From an uncultured bacterium (lineage in GTDB: Bacteria; Patescibacteriota; Saccharimonadia; Saccharimonadales; Saccharimonadaceae), in the NCBI GenBank assembly GCA_938036745.1, contig CALHWG010000016.1, positions 1-5,058 on the forward strand: DNA of 5,058 nt. The letters run 5' to 3'. Position 1 is the first letter of the stretch; every line of letters begins with the position of its first letter. A program made the position numbers and the translations under genes. The notes beneath the pieces are model-generated. The model did not search any database and was not told where the DNA came from. It saw nothing but the letters and a program-made list of their open reading frames with translations. Positions 1 to 5,058 of the stretch are shown here, in pieces.

Positions 1-83
1 CCGGGGCGCTTTCGAACAGGTTCAAGACCCTCAAGAACTTGAATCTGGGAACCGTCGTAATTATTTTCTTTTTGTTTAGACAT
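1..83 (-). CDS. gyrB: DNA gyrase subunit B, N-terminal fragment (runs off left edge)
   Basis: Reading leftward from the ATG at 83-81 gives 27 codons before the window ends. The residues include YDGSQIQVLEGLEPVRKRP, which is the start of the GHKL ATPase domain of GyrB; the family normally continues with GMYIGST, just outside the window. GyrB is the ATP-hydrolysing subunit of gyrase, which introduces negative supercoils into DNA together with GyrA. The motif also occurs in ParE, but the short leader and 'SQIQVLEGLEPVRKRP' form favour GyrB. The start is supported by GAGGT at 92-88, four bases before the ATG, which can pair with the ACCUC of the 16S anti-Shine-Dalgarno region. A clear promoter lies upstream at 129-157. 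About 95% of the gene is missing, so its integrity cannot be judged. Confidence 0.93.
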   Translation of the reverse strand, partial: MSKQKENNYDGSQIQVLEGLEPVRKRP

Positions 84-128
84 TCTTACCTCTCATTCAG
101 AACTTCCATAAATAAAATTTATATCTGT

Positions 129-157
129 ATTATACCTTATTTTATAAAAAAATTCAA
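129..157 (-). promoter_or_regulatory. gyrB promoter (-35 TTGAAT, 17 bp, -10 TATAAT)
   Basis: On the minus strand a perfect TATAAT lies at 134-129. A TTGAAT (4 of 6 bases of the TTGACA consensus) lies at 157-152, with exactly 17 bp between them. Transcription would start near 122, giving a leader of about 40 bases that contains the GAGGT ribosome site at 92-88. The spacer holds a TTTTATAAAA palindrome at 140-149. Supercoiling control of gyrase promoters is known in other bacteria; nothing in this sequence proves it here. Confidence 0.7.
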
Positions 158-180
158 ATAAAGCTTATTTTTTTATAAAA
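140..180. repeat. Two copies of the palindrome TTTTATAAAA, 31 bp apart
   Basis: Identical self-complementary decamers TTTTATAAAA occur at 140-149 and 171-180. The first is inside the gyrB -35/-10 spacer; the second is inside the expected spacer of the rightward promoter. Start-to-start distance is 31 bp, close to three helical turns. Between them, AAATAA (156-161) and TTATTT (165-170) form a further AT-only inverted repeat with a three-base loop. The region is extremely AT-rich, so chance is a real possibility. Confidence 0.4.
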
Positions 181-184
181 AATA

Positions 185-193
185 TGCTAAAAT
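185..193 (+). promoter_or_regulatory. Extended -10 promoter for the rightward two-gene unit
   Basis: TGCTAAAAT at 185-193 fits an extended -10 element (TG, one base, then TAAAAT at 188-193, one mismatch to TATAAT). A -35 at the usual distance (about 165-170, TTATTT) is poor, as is often seen with extended -10 promoters. Transcription would start near 200, leaving about 20 bases before the ATG at 220. Short inverted arms ATGCT (184-188) and AGCAT (197-201) flank the -10 and could be an operator or chance. The ribosome site is AGGTG at 211-215, four bases before the ATG. Confidence 0.5.
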
Positions 194-219
194 ATAAGCA
201 TTAAAAGAAAAGGTGGGAT

Positions 220-954
220 ATGTTTAAAGATATTATTTTAGGTTATTACCGTAGCCCTTCTATGGGCAAAAAAATACAAGACTATAAAAGAAAACTAAAA
301 AATGATTTAAAATGGTGGATTTTTAATATTTTTGCTATTATTTTTGTATTTTTTACAATATTTTTAACTAATATCTTGCCTTCGAAAACTATGTCTAATA
401 ATATAGTCAAAAAAACATCACTGAATCCTAACCTAACTTATAATGTAAAATCAACAGCAAAAAGTCCACTCCAGCCTAAAGATATCATTTCTTACACATT
501 AACCGTGACCAATAATTCAAAAATGGTTCAGGATTCAAATTTCGAAGTCAACATATCAGACATACTAGAATATGCCAACCTTCTTGATGGAGGAGATTAT
601 AAAATTAAAGATGACATAATATATTGGAATAATTCTAGTATTAAGCCTGGAGAATCAAAAAGCAAATTTTTTGCAATAAAAATTAAAGATAGAATCCCAA
701 CTCTTAGACAACGAGGAGAATCATTTGATTGCTTCATTCAATTAAATTTTGGTGAAGTTTCGAAAACCCCAATAAAATGTCCTTTTATAAAAAATATTGA
801 TTACTTCTTAAATTCAATCCCAGCTCTTGAGCAATATACAATTTTACTATTTTTAATTGTTCTATTTTCTATATCAATAATTATGACACTTCGTACAAAT
901 TTATTATACAAAGAAATACGCTATTTTAGTCAGTATTTAGGAGAAATGAAATAA
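220..954 (+). CDS. Membrane-anchored surface protein with a DUF11-like Ig-fold ectodomain
   Basis: This 244-residue protein has a basic cytoplasmic N-terminus (1-32), a transmembrane segment at about 33-52, an extracellular domain at about 53-204, a second transmembrane segment at about 206-223 and a short tail. The ectodomain shows DUF11 (Ig-like beta-sandwich) signs: 'DIISYTLTVTNNS' at 88-100, and 'YWNNSSIKPGESKSKFF' at 135-151, matching the family's W...L.PG.S pattern. Cys171 and Cys187 could form a disulfide. I recall similar DUF11 proteins in Saccharibacteria with 'SYDC...NxFG...CP' followed by an LPxTG-like site and a TM; here 'SFDC', 'NFG' and 'CP' are kept, but the LPxTG position reads SIPAL. 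The role is probably on the cell surface, perhaps in contact with the host cell (inference). The start is set by AGGTG at 211-215. The gene is very AT-rich (28 G+C in the 120 bases 241-360, by hand) and overlaps the next gene by one base. Confidence 0.8.
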   Translation: MFKDIILGYYRSPSMGKKIQDYKRKLKNDLKWWIFNIFAIIFVFFTIFLTNILPSKTMSNNIVKKTSLNPNLTYNVKSTAKSPLQPKDIISYTLTVTNNSKMVQDSNFEVNISDILEYANLLDGGDYKIKDDIIYWNNSSIKPGESKSKFFAIKIKDRIPTLRQRGESFDCFIQLNFGEVSKTPIKCPFIKNIDYFLNSIPALEQYTILLFLIVLFSISIIMTLRTNLLYKEIRYFSQYLGEMK

Positions 955-1262
955 TGAAAAATAATCAAACTTACCAAAAAATATTAGATTTCATACATAA
1001 AGATTCAAATTTCAAAAATAATCTTTTTCGAAGTATTTTTCACTCTAGCGTTTTAGATTTTTTACTAAATATTGTCGAAAAAATAATAAAGCCAAAAGTA
1101 CTTTTTATATCGATAATAGTATCATTAATTATTTATTACTCCGTTCTTTACATTTCAATACTCAACGGATTCTCTGTAAGATCAGAGATTTTGATATACT
1201 TAATATCAGCATTATTCATCTTTTTATCTCTTATAAGATTAGTCAAAAATAAAATCAGGTAG
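954..1262 (+). CDS. Small two-TM membrane protein, unknown function, coupled to the DUF11-like gene
   Basis: This 102-residue protein has a cytoplasmic N-terminal part (1-47) with a likely amphipathic stretch, 'HSSVLDFLLNIVEKIIKP' at 30-47. It is followed by transmembrane helices at about 48-70 and 78-96, a short outer loop 'NGFSVRSE' at 71-78, and a basic tail ending KNKIR. The pattern H-x-S-V-x-D-F-L...P...TM...G(F/Y)...SE...TM resembles small Saccharibacteria membrane proteins I remember, which have no known function. The start is firm: AGGAG at 939-943 stands ten bases before the ATG, and the ATG shares its first base with the stop of the preceding gene (TAATG, 952-956), so the two are probably translated together and may act together. 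The last three codons and stop form the left arm of the terminator hairpin. Confidence 0.75.
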   Translation: MKNNQTYQKILDFIHKDSNFKNNLFRSIFHSSVLDFLLNIVEKIIKPKVLFISIIVSLIIYYSVLYISILNGFSVRSEILIYLISALFIFLSLIRLVKNKIR

Positions 1263-1281
1263 CTACTAACTACCTGATTTT
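1251..1281. terminator. Bidirectional intrinsic terminator with a perfect 12-bp stem, containing both stop codons
   Basis: AAAATCAGGTAG (1251-1262) and its exact reverse complement CTACCTGATTTT (1270-1281) flank a seven-base loop, CTACTAA. The plus-strand transcript ends the stem in UUUU and continues AAAUAU. The minus-strand transcript continues UUUUAUUUUUGAC, a better U tract, so termination may be stronger for the leftward ATPase gene. The stop codons of the two converging genes (TAG at 1260-1262 plus; TAG at 1272-1270 minus) lie inside the stem, and both proteins end in Lys-Ile-Arg as a result. Confidence 0.85.
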
Positions 1282-4188
1282 AAATATAACCTCGCCGTCA
1301 TCAACTTTTTTATAGTTATTCTTAACGACATTAGAAGAGTTACTGCTTAAGTTATTAGAGGTTCTTGTAGTTCTTATATCTTGAATTACAGAATCATTTT
1401 GAATTTGTTGCGGCTTAGTGTTTTGCTGAACTTGTGGATTATTTGAATTATTTGCATTATAAGAACTTACACTTTGGTTCTGCATAATATTTTTCTGGAA
1501 AGTTCTCGCTAAATTACTCTTTGAAGGAACTTCTGGTTGATTTTGTTGAATATTAGAATTTGAATTACTACTCCTTATTTCATCCCTCTTTTTTAGCCAA
1601 TCATCCAAAAATGAATCTTTTTTAACAATATCATTAGAGTTGTTTATATTAGCGTTATTAGAGCCGCCCGAGAACGCCCTCTCCTGCCAACTAACTTGAT
1701 TTTTTTGCTGTGTCTGAGTTTGGTGCAACTGAGGCTGAGATGAACTAGCCCCAGGATTAACACTTAAACGCCTTCGAATTTCATCTTCAACAATAGCTCG
1801 AGGACGACCATATTTTGAAGCTGAATATTTTCGAAGTCCTTCACGAATCTCTGGATTAGATTTGCCAAAAGGAGGCAAAAGTTTCATTGTGAATGGAGCT
1901 GATGGAAATCCATTAACTAAAACAGTCGTAATTGAATTATAATTAGGCGTTTTAGTTAAATCTTCAGCGGTAAACGTTGGTGTAAAGGCCTTTTGAAGAA
2001 CTTCCGCATCATCAATACCAATCCTACCAACAATCTTGTTAGGAACGTTACCAAAAATAGCACCCTTAATTGAATCTTTTAACTGAGTTGTAAACTGGTT
2101 TGCTAAAATTAAATTCAGGCGATATTTTCGAGCTTCAGACAAAATAGATTCAAAAGAATCGGTTGCAAAGTTTTGAAACTCATCAACAAATAGACAAAAA
2201 TCTTTTCGCTGGTCTTCAGGTATATCTGCACGGCTCATTGCCGCCGCTTGAAACTTCATCACAAAAACCATACCAAGGAGTTTTGCCGCTGCCTCTCCAA
2301 GTTTACCTTTCGAAAGATTTACGAGCAAAATCTTATTGTTATCCATAACTTCGCGAATACTAAATGCACTCTTTTTTTGGCCAATAATATTATTAACCAA
2401 GCCACTTTCGAATGGCGCCCATTTAGAAACAACCCAAGAAACAAGTTCTCCTGCATCATTAGATTTTTGCGAAGCTGGCCACTCTTTTGTCCAGAAGTCG
2501 ATTGCGCGCTGATTTCGAAGGTACTTAATTTTTTGCTTTGCGAACTCTGGGTCAACAAGGACTTTTGGAATATCCATAAAAGTTCCTCCATCCGGGTCAC
2601 TCATTAGTAGTAACGCCGCATTTCGAACAATATTCTCCATTCGAGGGCCAACAACACCAGTATTTCCTGGATCATAGAGAGATTTTAGCATTGAATTAGT
2701 CTCGGAAATAACAAAATCCATCTCTTCAGGACTTGAGGCCTCAAAAATATTGAAACCAAGTGGATTCTCAGTATCGCTTGGGTCGAAATAAATCACATCG
2801 TCCATTCGCGATTGAGGAATCATTCCAAGTAATTCTTCAACAGAATCTCCGTGCGGATCAATAAAACAAAAACCTCGTCCGTCCATTATATCTTGATAAG
2901 CCAAATTCTCAAGGAGCTTAGATTTACCCATACCAGTCTGACCAATGATATATGTATGACGGCGGCGATCATTAACTCCAAGGCGAATTTGTTTTTCAAC
3001 ACCGCGGAATTCATTCACCCCAATCAATAAACCTTCTTTCATTGGCTCAGTTGGACCATCAACTTGCCGAATTCTTTGACGCTCAATTTTGCCCGTTGGA
3101 ATTGAATTTTGATTTGGTAAGTGAAAAATTGTTGAAAGCTCAACACTATTCAAGATATTCTGATTTGTGCTTTGAGGGAAAAACCGAAAAATATAAGCAG
3201 TAACTAATTCGTCAATATTATTAGTCATATTAAATTTGAAACCATTATATCGCGGTGAATCAAATAAAGAAAATGCCGAGACGATAGATTGTAAAATTGC
3301 TTGACTTTTCGAAGCCGTTGAAGAAGAAGTTACCACCCGAGTTAAAACTTCATAACCTGGATATTTAGTTTTATCTTCAATTGCTTGGATTTCTTCATTT
3401 TCTAGAGCTGTAAGCTGTGGATATTCGGTGTTCGAAGTATTTAAACCATACGTAGGTGGTTTCCATAAAGCCTCCATAATATCAAGTACGGCTTTAGTAT
3501 TATTATTTTTCTTACCTTTACCCTTTCGAATTGACTCAACCTTTTCATTAGATTTAAGAGTCCAACTCTCAGGTGCGGGCCTGAACATAATCTGAATCGC
3601 CGCTCCGTCTCCACGTTCAACACCACTCAAGGCATCTAATAATGCCCGGGCAGCATCACGACGGCTTTCTTGATATGTTGCAATTGGATAAAAGTAGTCT
3701 TTTTTAAGTTCAAATTCACCGCCAATCACGCCTTGCATCTTTCCTTGTTGAGAAAAAATATTTTCCATTTCAACTTCTTCAAGACGAGCCGCTGGGTATG
3801 CAGCAGAGATTGCTTGCTTGATCGTTTCGGTTAAAACCGCAGGAACGACCGCATAATACCGAACAAGACCATCGCTTGCAACAATTTCGAAAGAAATATG
3901 TCTTTGACCATAAAGTTTAGTTTTAAACCCTTTCGTTGCAGTACTTGCGATAATGTTATACATTGTTTGAGCTTCAGAAAGAACTTCATCTACAACATCC
4001 CGCTCATCACGACCACCAACCTCAAGGTCATCACTTGGTGGTGGAAGGTGAATTCGAATTGGCACCATTTTTAAACCACGCTCATAATTTTTCGCCTCTT
4101 GAACCATTCTTTTATATTGATCAAAAGCAAAATAAGAAGCCACGCAAATAATTACAAAGCTAATAAATAATATTATCCAAATTCCCAT
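1270..4188 (-). CDS. Membrane-anchored VirD4/TraD/HerA-like ATPase (type IV secretion coupling-protein type)
   Basis: This 972-residue protein begins with one transmembrane helix (about 4-21) followed by a basic stretch, so the body is cytoplasmic. Residues about 42-375 form a large extension with alpha/beta character ('HISFEIVASDGLVRYYAVVP' at 97-116). The P-loop ATPase spans about 385-790: Walker A GQTGMGKS at 416-423, 'FIDPHGD' at 442-448, Walker B 'CLFVDEFQNF' at 665-674 with Asp669 and Glu670, and 'LILANQFTTQL' at 693-703. This layout fits the VirD4/TrwB/TraD coupling ATPases and related HerA/FtsK-type motors, which drive DNA or protein through a membrane channel. Residues about 812-960 are an Asn/Gln/Ser-rich, probably disordered tail ending 'DDGEVIFKIR'. 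The start overlaps the upstream stop (TAATG), with GGTGGGAAG at 4199-4191 as ribosome site. No relaxase is visible, so DNA versus protein cargo is open. Confidence 0.88.
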   Translation of the reverse strand: MGIWIILFISFVIICVASYFAFDQYKRMVQEAKNYERGLKMVPIRIHLPPPSDDLEVGGRDERDVVDEVLSEAQTMYNIIASTATKGFKTKLYGQRHISFEIVASDGLVRYYAVVPAVLTETIKQAISAAYPAARLEEVEMENIFSQQGKMQGVIGGEFELKKDYFYPIATYQESRRDAARALLDALSGVERGDGAAIQIMFRPAPESWTLKSNEKVESIRKGKGKKNNNTKAVLDIMEALWKPPTYGLNTSNTEYPQLTALENEEIQAIEDKTKYPGYEVLTRVVTSSSTASKSQAILQSIVSAFSLFDSPRYNGFKFNMTNNIDELVTAYIFRFFPQSTNQNILNSVELSTIFHLPNQNSIPTGKIERQRIRQVDGPTEPMKEGLLIGVNEFRGVEKQIRLGVNDRRRHTYIIGQTGMGKSKLLENLAYQDIMDGRGFCFIDPHGDSVEELLGMIPQSRMDDVIYFDPSDTENPLGFNIFEASSPEEMDFVISETNSMLKSLYDPGNTGVVGPRMENIVRNAALLLMSDPDGGTFMDIPKVLVDPEFAKQKIKYLRNQRAIDFWTKEWPASQKSNDAGELVSWVVSKWAPFESGLVNNIIGQKKSAFSIREVMDNNKILLVNLSKGKLGEAAAKLLGMVFVMKFQAAAMSRADIPEDQRKDFCLFVDEFQNFATDSFESILSEARKYRLNLILANQFTTQLKDSIKGAIFGNVPNKIVGRIGIDDAEVLQKAFTPTFTAEDLTKTPNYNSITTVLVNGFPSAPFTMKLLPPFGKSNPEIREGLRKYSASKYGRPRAIVEDEIRRRLSVNPGASSSQPQLHQTQTQQKNQVSWQERAFSGGSNNANINNSNDIVKKDSFLDDWLKKRDEIRSSNSNSNIQQNQPEVPSKSNLARTFQKNIMQNQSVSSYNANNSNNPQVQQNTKPQQIQNDSVIQDIRTTRTSNNLSSNSSNVVKNNYKKVDDGEVIFKIR

Positions 4189-4598
4189 TACTTCCCACCA
4201 TTTATAATTCTGTTATATCTTTTTTTCAAATAGTCTATCTGCATTTCTTTAAATCGAACTTCACGAGCATATGGATCACCCTTAGTTTCAACTATCATCT
4301 TCTTCAAATCTTTCACCCATTCATCTTCCATGAGGTCGATATCTCTTGCAGTAGCTGGAACTACAGCTACTGAGCTGTTTGCCGATGATTCCTGAACTGC
4401 TGGCAAAATAGCTTGTGAAATTGGCTGCTGAGAATCTTGATTCGAAAAAGCCTGCATAGCTTCGGCCCTAGCCTTATCACTATCAATTCTGTTTATATTT
4501 TGCTCAAAGCCAAAATTCCCCACTTCGTGAGGATTATTTGTTGGTTGCGATTGAGCTTCAAAAACTCGTGGAATTTCAAGATTTTTTTGCGGTTCCAT
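4188..4598 (-). CDS. Small hydrophilic protein coupled to the T4SS ATPase, unknown function
   Basis: This 136-residue soluble protein has no transmembrane segment. Residues 1-80 are Gln/Asn/Ser/Ala-rich and look disordered. Residues 82-132 look folded and mostly helical: 'DIDLMEDEWVKDLKKMIVET' (86-105), then 'KGDPYAREVRFKEMQIDYLK' (106-125) and 'KRYNR' (126-130). I recall this pattern (D-D-L-x-x-x-EWV...DPY...K...DYxKKRYN) in short CPR proteins next to T4SS ATPase genes; the function is unknown to me. The stop overlaps the ATPase ATG by one base, and the codons for its last residues, NGGK, supply the ATPase ribosome site, so the two are translated together. It may be an adaptor or assembly partner of the ATPase (inference). 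There is no Shine-Dalgarno before the ATG; an extended -10 ends eight bases upstream, pointing to a leaderless or nearly leaderless start. Confidence 0.75.
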   Translation of the reverse strand: MEPQKNLEIPRVFEAQSQPTNNPHEVGNFGFEQNINRIDSDKARAEAMQAFSNQDSQQPISQAILPAVQESSANSSVAVVPATARDIDLMEDEWVKDLKKMIVETKGDPYAREVRFKEMQIDYLKKRYNRIINGGK

Positions 4599-4606
4599 AT
4601 GTAACT

Positions 4607-4615
4607 ATTATATCA
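4607..4615 (-). promoter_or_regulatory. Extended -10 promoter giving a near-leaderless mRNA
   Basis: On the minus strand TGATATAAT (4615-4607) is a perfect extended -10: TG at 4615-4614 and TATAAT at 4612-4607. Only eight bases (4606-4599) separate it from the ATG at 4598, so transcription would begin at or within about two bases of the start codon. There is no Shine-Dalgarno in those bases. The -35 region is weak (TTCAAA at 4634-4629, with 16 bp between). This would drive the 136-residue and ATPase genes independently of the membrane-protein gene. Confidence 0.6.
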
Positions 4616-4616
4616 C

Positions 4617-4630
4617 AAACGTTAGCGTTT
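4617..4630. repeat. Small inverted repeat AAACG-TTAG-CGTTT at the 3' end of the membrane-protein gene
   Basis: Arms AAACG (4617-4621) and CGTTT (4626-4630) flank TTAG, which holds the TAA stop of the four-TM protein gene (minus strand 4624-4622). The stem is only five base pairs with no long U tract, so it is at best a weak terminator. It sits between the -10 and -35 positions of the promoter at 4607-4615 and could instead be a binding site. Confidence 0.3.
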
Positions 4631-5011
4631 TGAAATGTAAATTATTGCGATTGCTTCAATAATTATCAATAATAATATTTCGAATATTCCGACTCCGCCG
4701 GTGGATTGTTTTGCTATAATTCCAATTGGGGCAAAAGCGAGCGCAGCAGAATATTTCAAAAAGAAAGCTGGATTTTTTTCTTGTTTTTTTAGTGAAGGCT
4801 GTCCCTTTCTGACTAAAGAATATGCAAGCGAAAAAACCCGATGTGAAGAATATAAAAATATCGCAATAATACCAAGAAAAACCAAATATATCATTGCAAA
4901 TAATGCGAGGATCCCAACTGGACCAACTTTATTAGGAGAAGTTTGAGTGAGCATTAAAAAAATACCAACACCCGACAACCCAGACAGACTAAAAATAATT
5001 TTTGAAATCAT
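4622..5011 (-). CDS. Four-TM integral membrane protein, unknown function, upstream of the T4SS ATPase genes
   Basis: This 129-residue protein has hydrophobic segments at about 3-22, 31-54, 83-101 and 106-126, joined by a basic loop (58-80, 'RVFSLAYSLVRKGQPSLKKQ' at 58-77). The C-terminus, 'STGGVGIFEILLLIIIEAIAI' less its last residue at 103-122 and ending YISKR, resembles CPR membrane proteins I remember ending in 'SVGGVG.YE....ISKR'; their role is not known to me. It lies 23 bases before the 136-residue gene and is co-directional, so it may belong to the same secretion locus. The start is uncertain. There is no Shine-Dalgarno, and the same frame is open with no stop through 5012-5058 to the window edge, but it has no ATG, GTG or TTG there. 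The ATG at 5011 was chosen because the first helix begins right after it. Confidence 0.7.
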   Translation of the reverse strand: MISKIIFSLSGLSGVGIFLMLTQTSPNKVGPVGILALFAMIYLVFLGIIAIFLYSSHRVFSLAYSLVRKGQPSLKKQEKNPAFFLKYSAALAFAPIGIIAKQSTGGVGIFEILLLIIIEAIAIIYISKR

Positions 5012-5014
5012 AAT

Positions 5015-5023
5015 ATAATACCA
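5015..5023 (-). promoter_or_regulatory. Possible extended -10 before the four-TM protein gene
   Basis: TGGTATTAT on the minus strand (5023-5015) matches an extended -10 with one mismatch in TATAAT. It ends only three bases before the ATG at 5011, which would put the transcription start inside the first codons. It is therefore either not the promoter or evidence that the true start is elsewhere. The 47 bases from 5012 to the window edge hold nothing else I can name; one frame ends in a TGA at 5037-5035 and could be the tail of an upstream gene. Confidence 0.25.
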
Positions 5024-5058
5024 TTTTGTTAGATTCAGCCCAAAGAGTAAGCAAGTAT

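Noticed and set aside
2319..2600. Alternative minus-strand frame within the ATPase gene (also 3441-3626)
   Set aside because: Both are out-of-frame readings of a continuous, motif-bearing 972-codon gene with no frameshift evidence.
2248..2607. Open reading frame of 119 codons on the plus strand inside the ATPase gene
   Set aside because: It lies wholly antisense to the conserved Walker B region of the ATPase, has no ribosome site or recognisable domain, and its composition follows the gene on the other strand.
3963..4151. His-rich plus-strand frame (HLQHPAHHDHQPQGHH) that might suggest a metal-binding peptide
   Set aside because: It is the antisense reading of the ATPase segment around residues 44-63 (Pro/Asp/Gly-rich codons); no start signal and no context.
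4701..4946. Plus-strand frame of 81 codons opposite the four-TM protein gene
   Set aside because: The minus-strand frame gives a coherent four-helix membrane protein with a familiar C-terminus; the plus-strand one has no ribosome site and no domain.
1..5058. Recoding of TGA as glycine, as in some CPR lineages
   Set aside because: All genes read through cleanly with no in-frame TGA, and the protein motifs are intact under the standard reading.
1..5058. CRISPR array, tRNA or rRNA gene, insertion sequence or attachment site
   Set aside because: No regularly spaced repeats, cloverleaf, rRNA-like tract, transposase or terminal inverted repeats were seen; TTCGAA copies are irregularly spaced and lie within genes.
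5012..5058. N-terminal extension of the four-TM protein to the window edge
   Set aside because: The frame is open for 15 codons but contains no usual start codon, and the ATG at 5011 precedes the first helix in a normal way; it cannot be fully excluded because the upstream sequence is missing.

Overview
The window looks like a piece of a Patescibacteria (CPR) genome, most probably Saccharibacteria (TM7). The reasons are: a gyrB start next to a type IV secretion/conjugation-type ATPase of the kind these genomes carry; a membrane-anchored DUF11-like surface protein paired with a small membrane protein, in forms I remember from Saccharibacteria; low G+C; and very tight gene packing. All five complete genes end in TAA or TAG, and no TGA interrupts about 1,600 codons. 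The lineages that read TGA as glycine (Absconditabacteria, Gracilibacteria) are therefore unlikely. The lineage call rests on recognition, not on a database search.

Layout. Positions 1-83 (minus strand) hold the first 27 codons of gyrB, running off the left edge. Positions 84-219 are a divergent promoter region: a good sigma70-type promoter for gyrB (TTGAAT, 17 bp, TATAAT) and an extended -10 promoter for the rightward genes. Positions 220-1262 (plus strand) are a two-gene, very AT-rich unit. It encodes a two-TM protein with an extracellular DUF11-like Ig-fold domain and, overlapping by one base, a two-TM small membrane protein. Positions 1251-1281 are a perfect 12-bp hairpin that serves as terminator for both converging units and contains both stop codons. 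Positions 1270-5011 (minus strand) are three genes transcribed leftward: a four-TM membrane protein, a small hydrophilic protein with a conserved-looking C-terminal half, and a 972-residue membrane-anchored VirD4/TraD/HerA-like ATPase. The last two overlap by one base (TAATG). A TATAAT lies so close to the 136-residue gene that its mRNA would be nearly leaderless.

How the genes fit together. The leftward genes look like part of a type IV secretion or DNA-transfer apparatus: an ATPase at the inner membrane, a tightly coupled small soluble partner, and a membrane protein. The rightward pair looks like an exported surface module, but its function is unknown. No gene interval exceeds about 300 bases. 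The most unusual DNA-level signal is the word TTCGAA, present 18 times in 5 kb, in all three codon phases and under genes of both directions.
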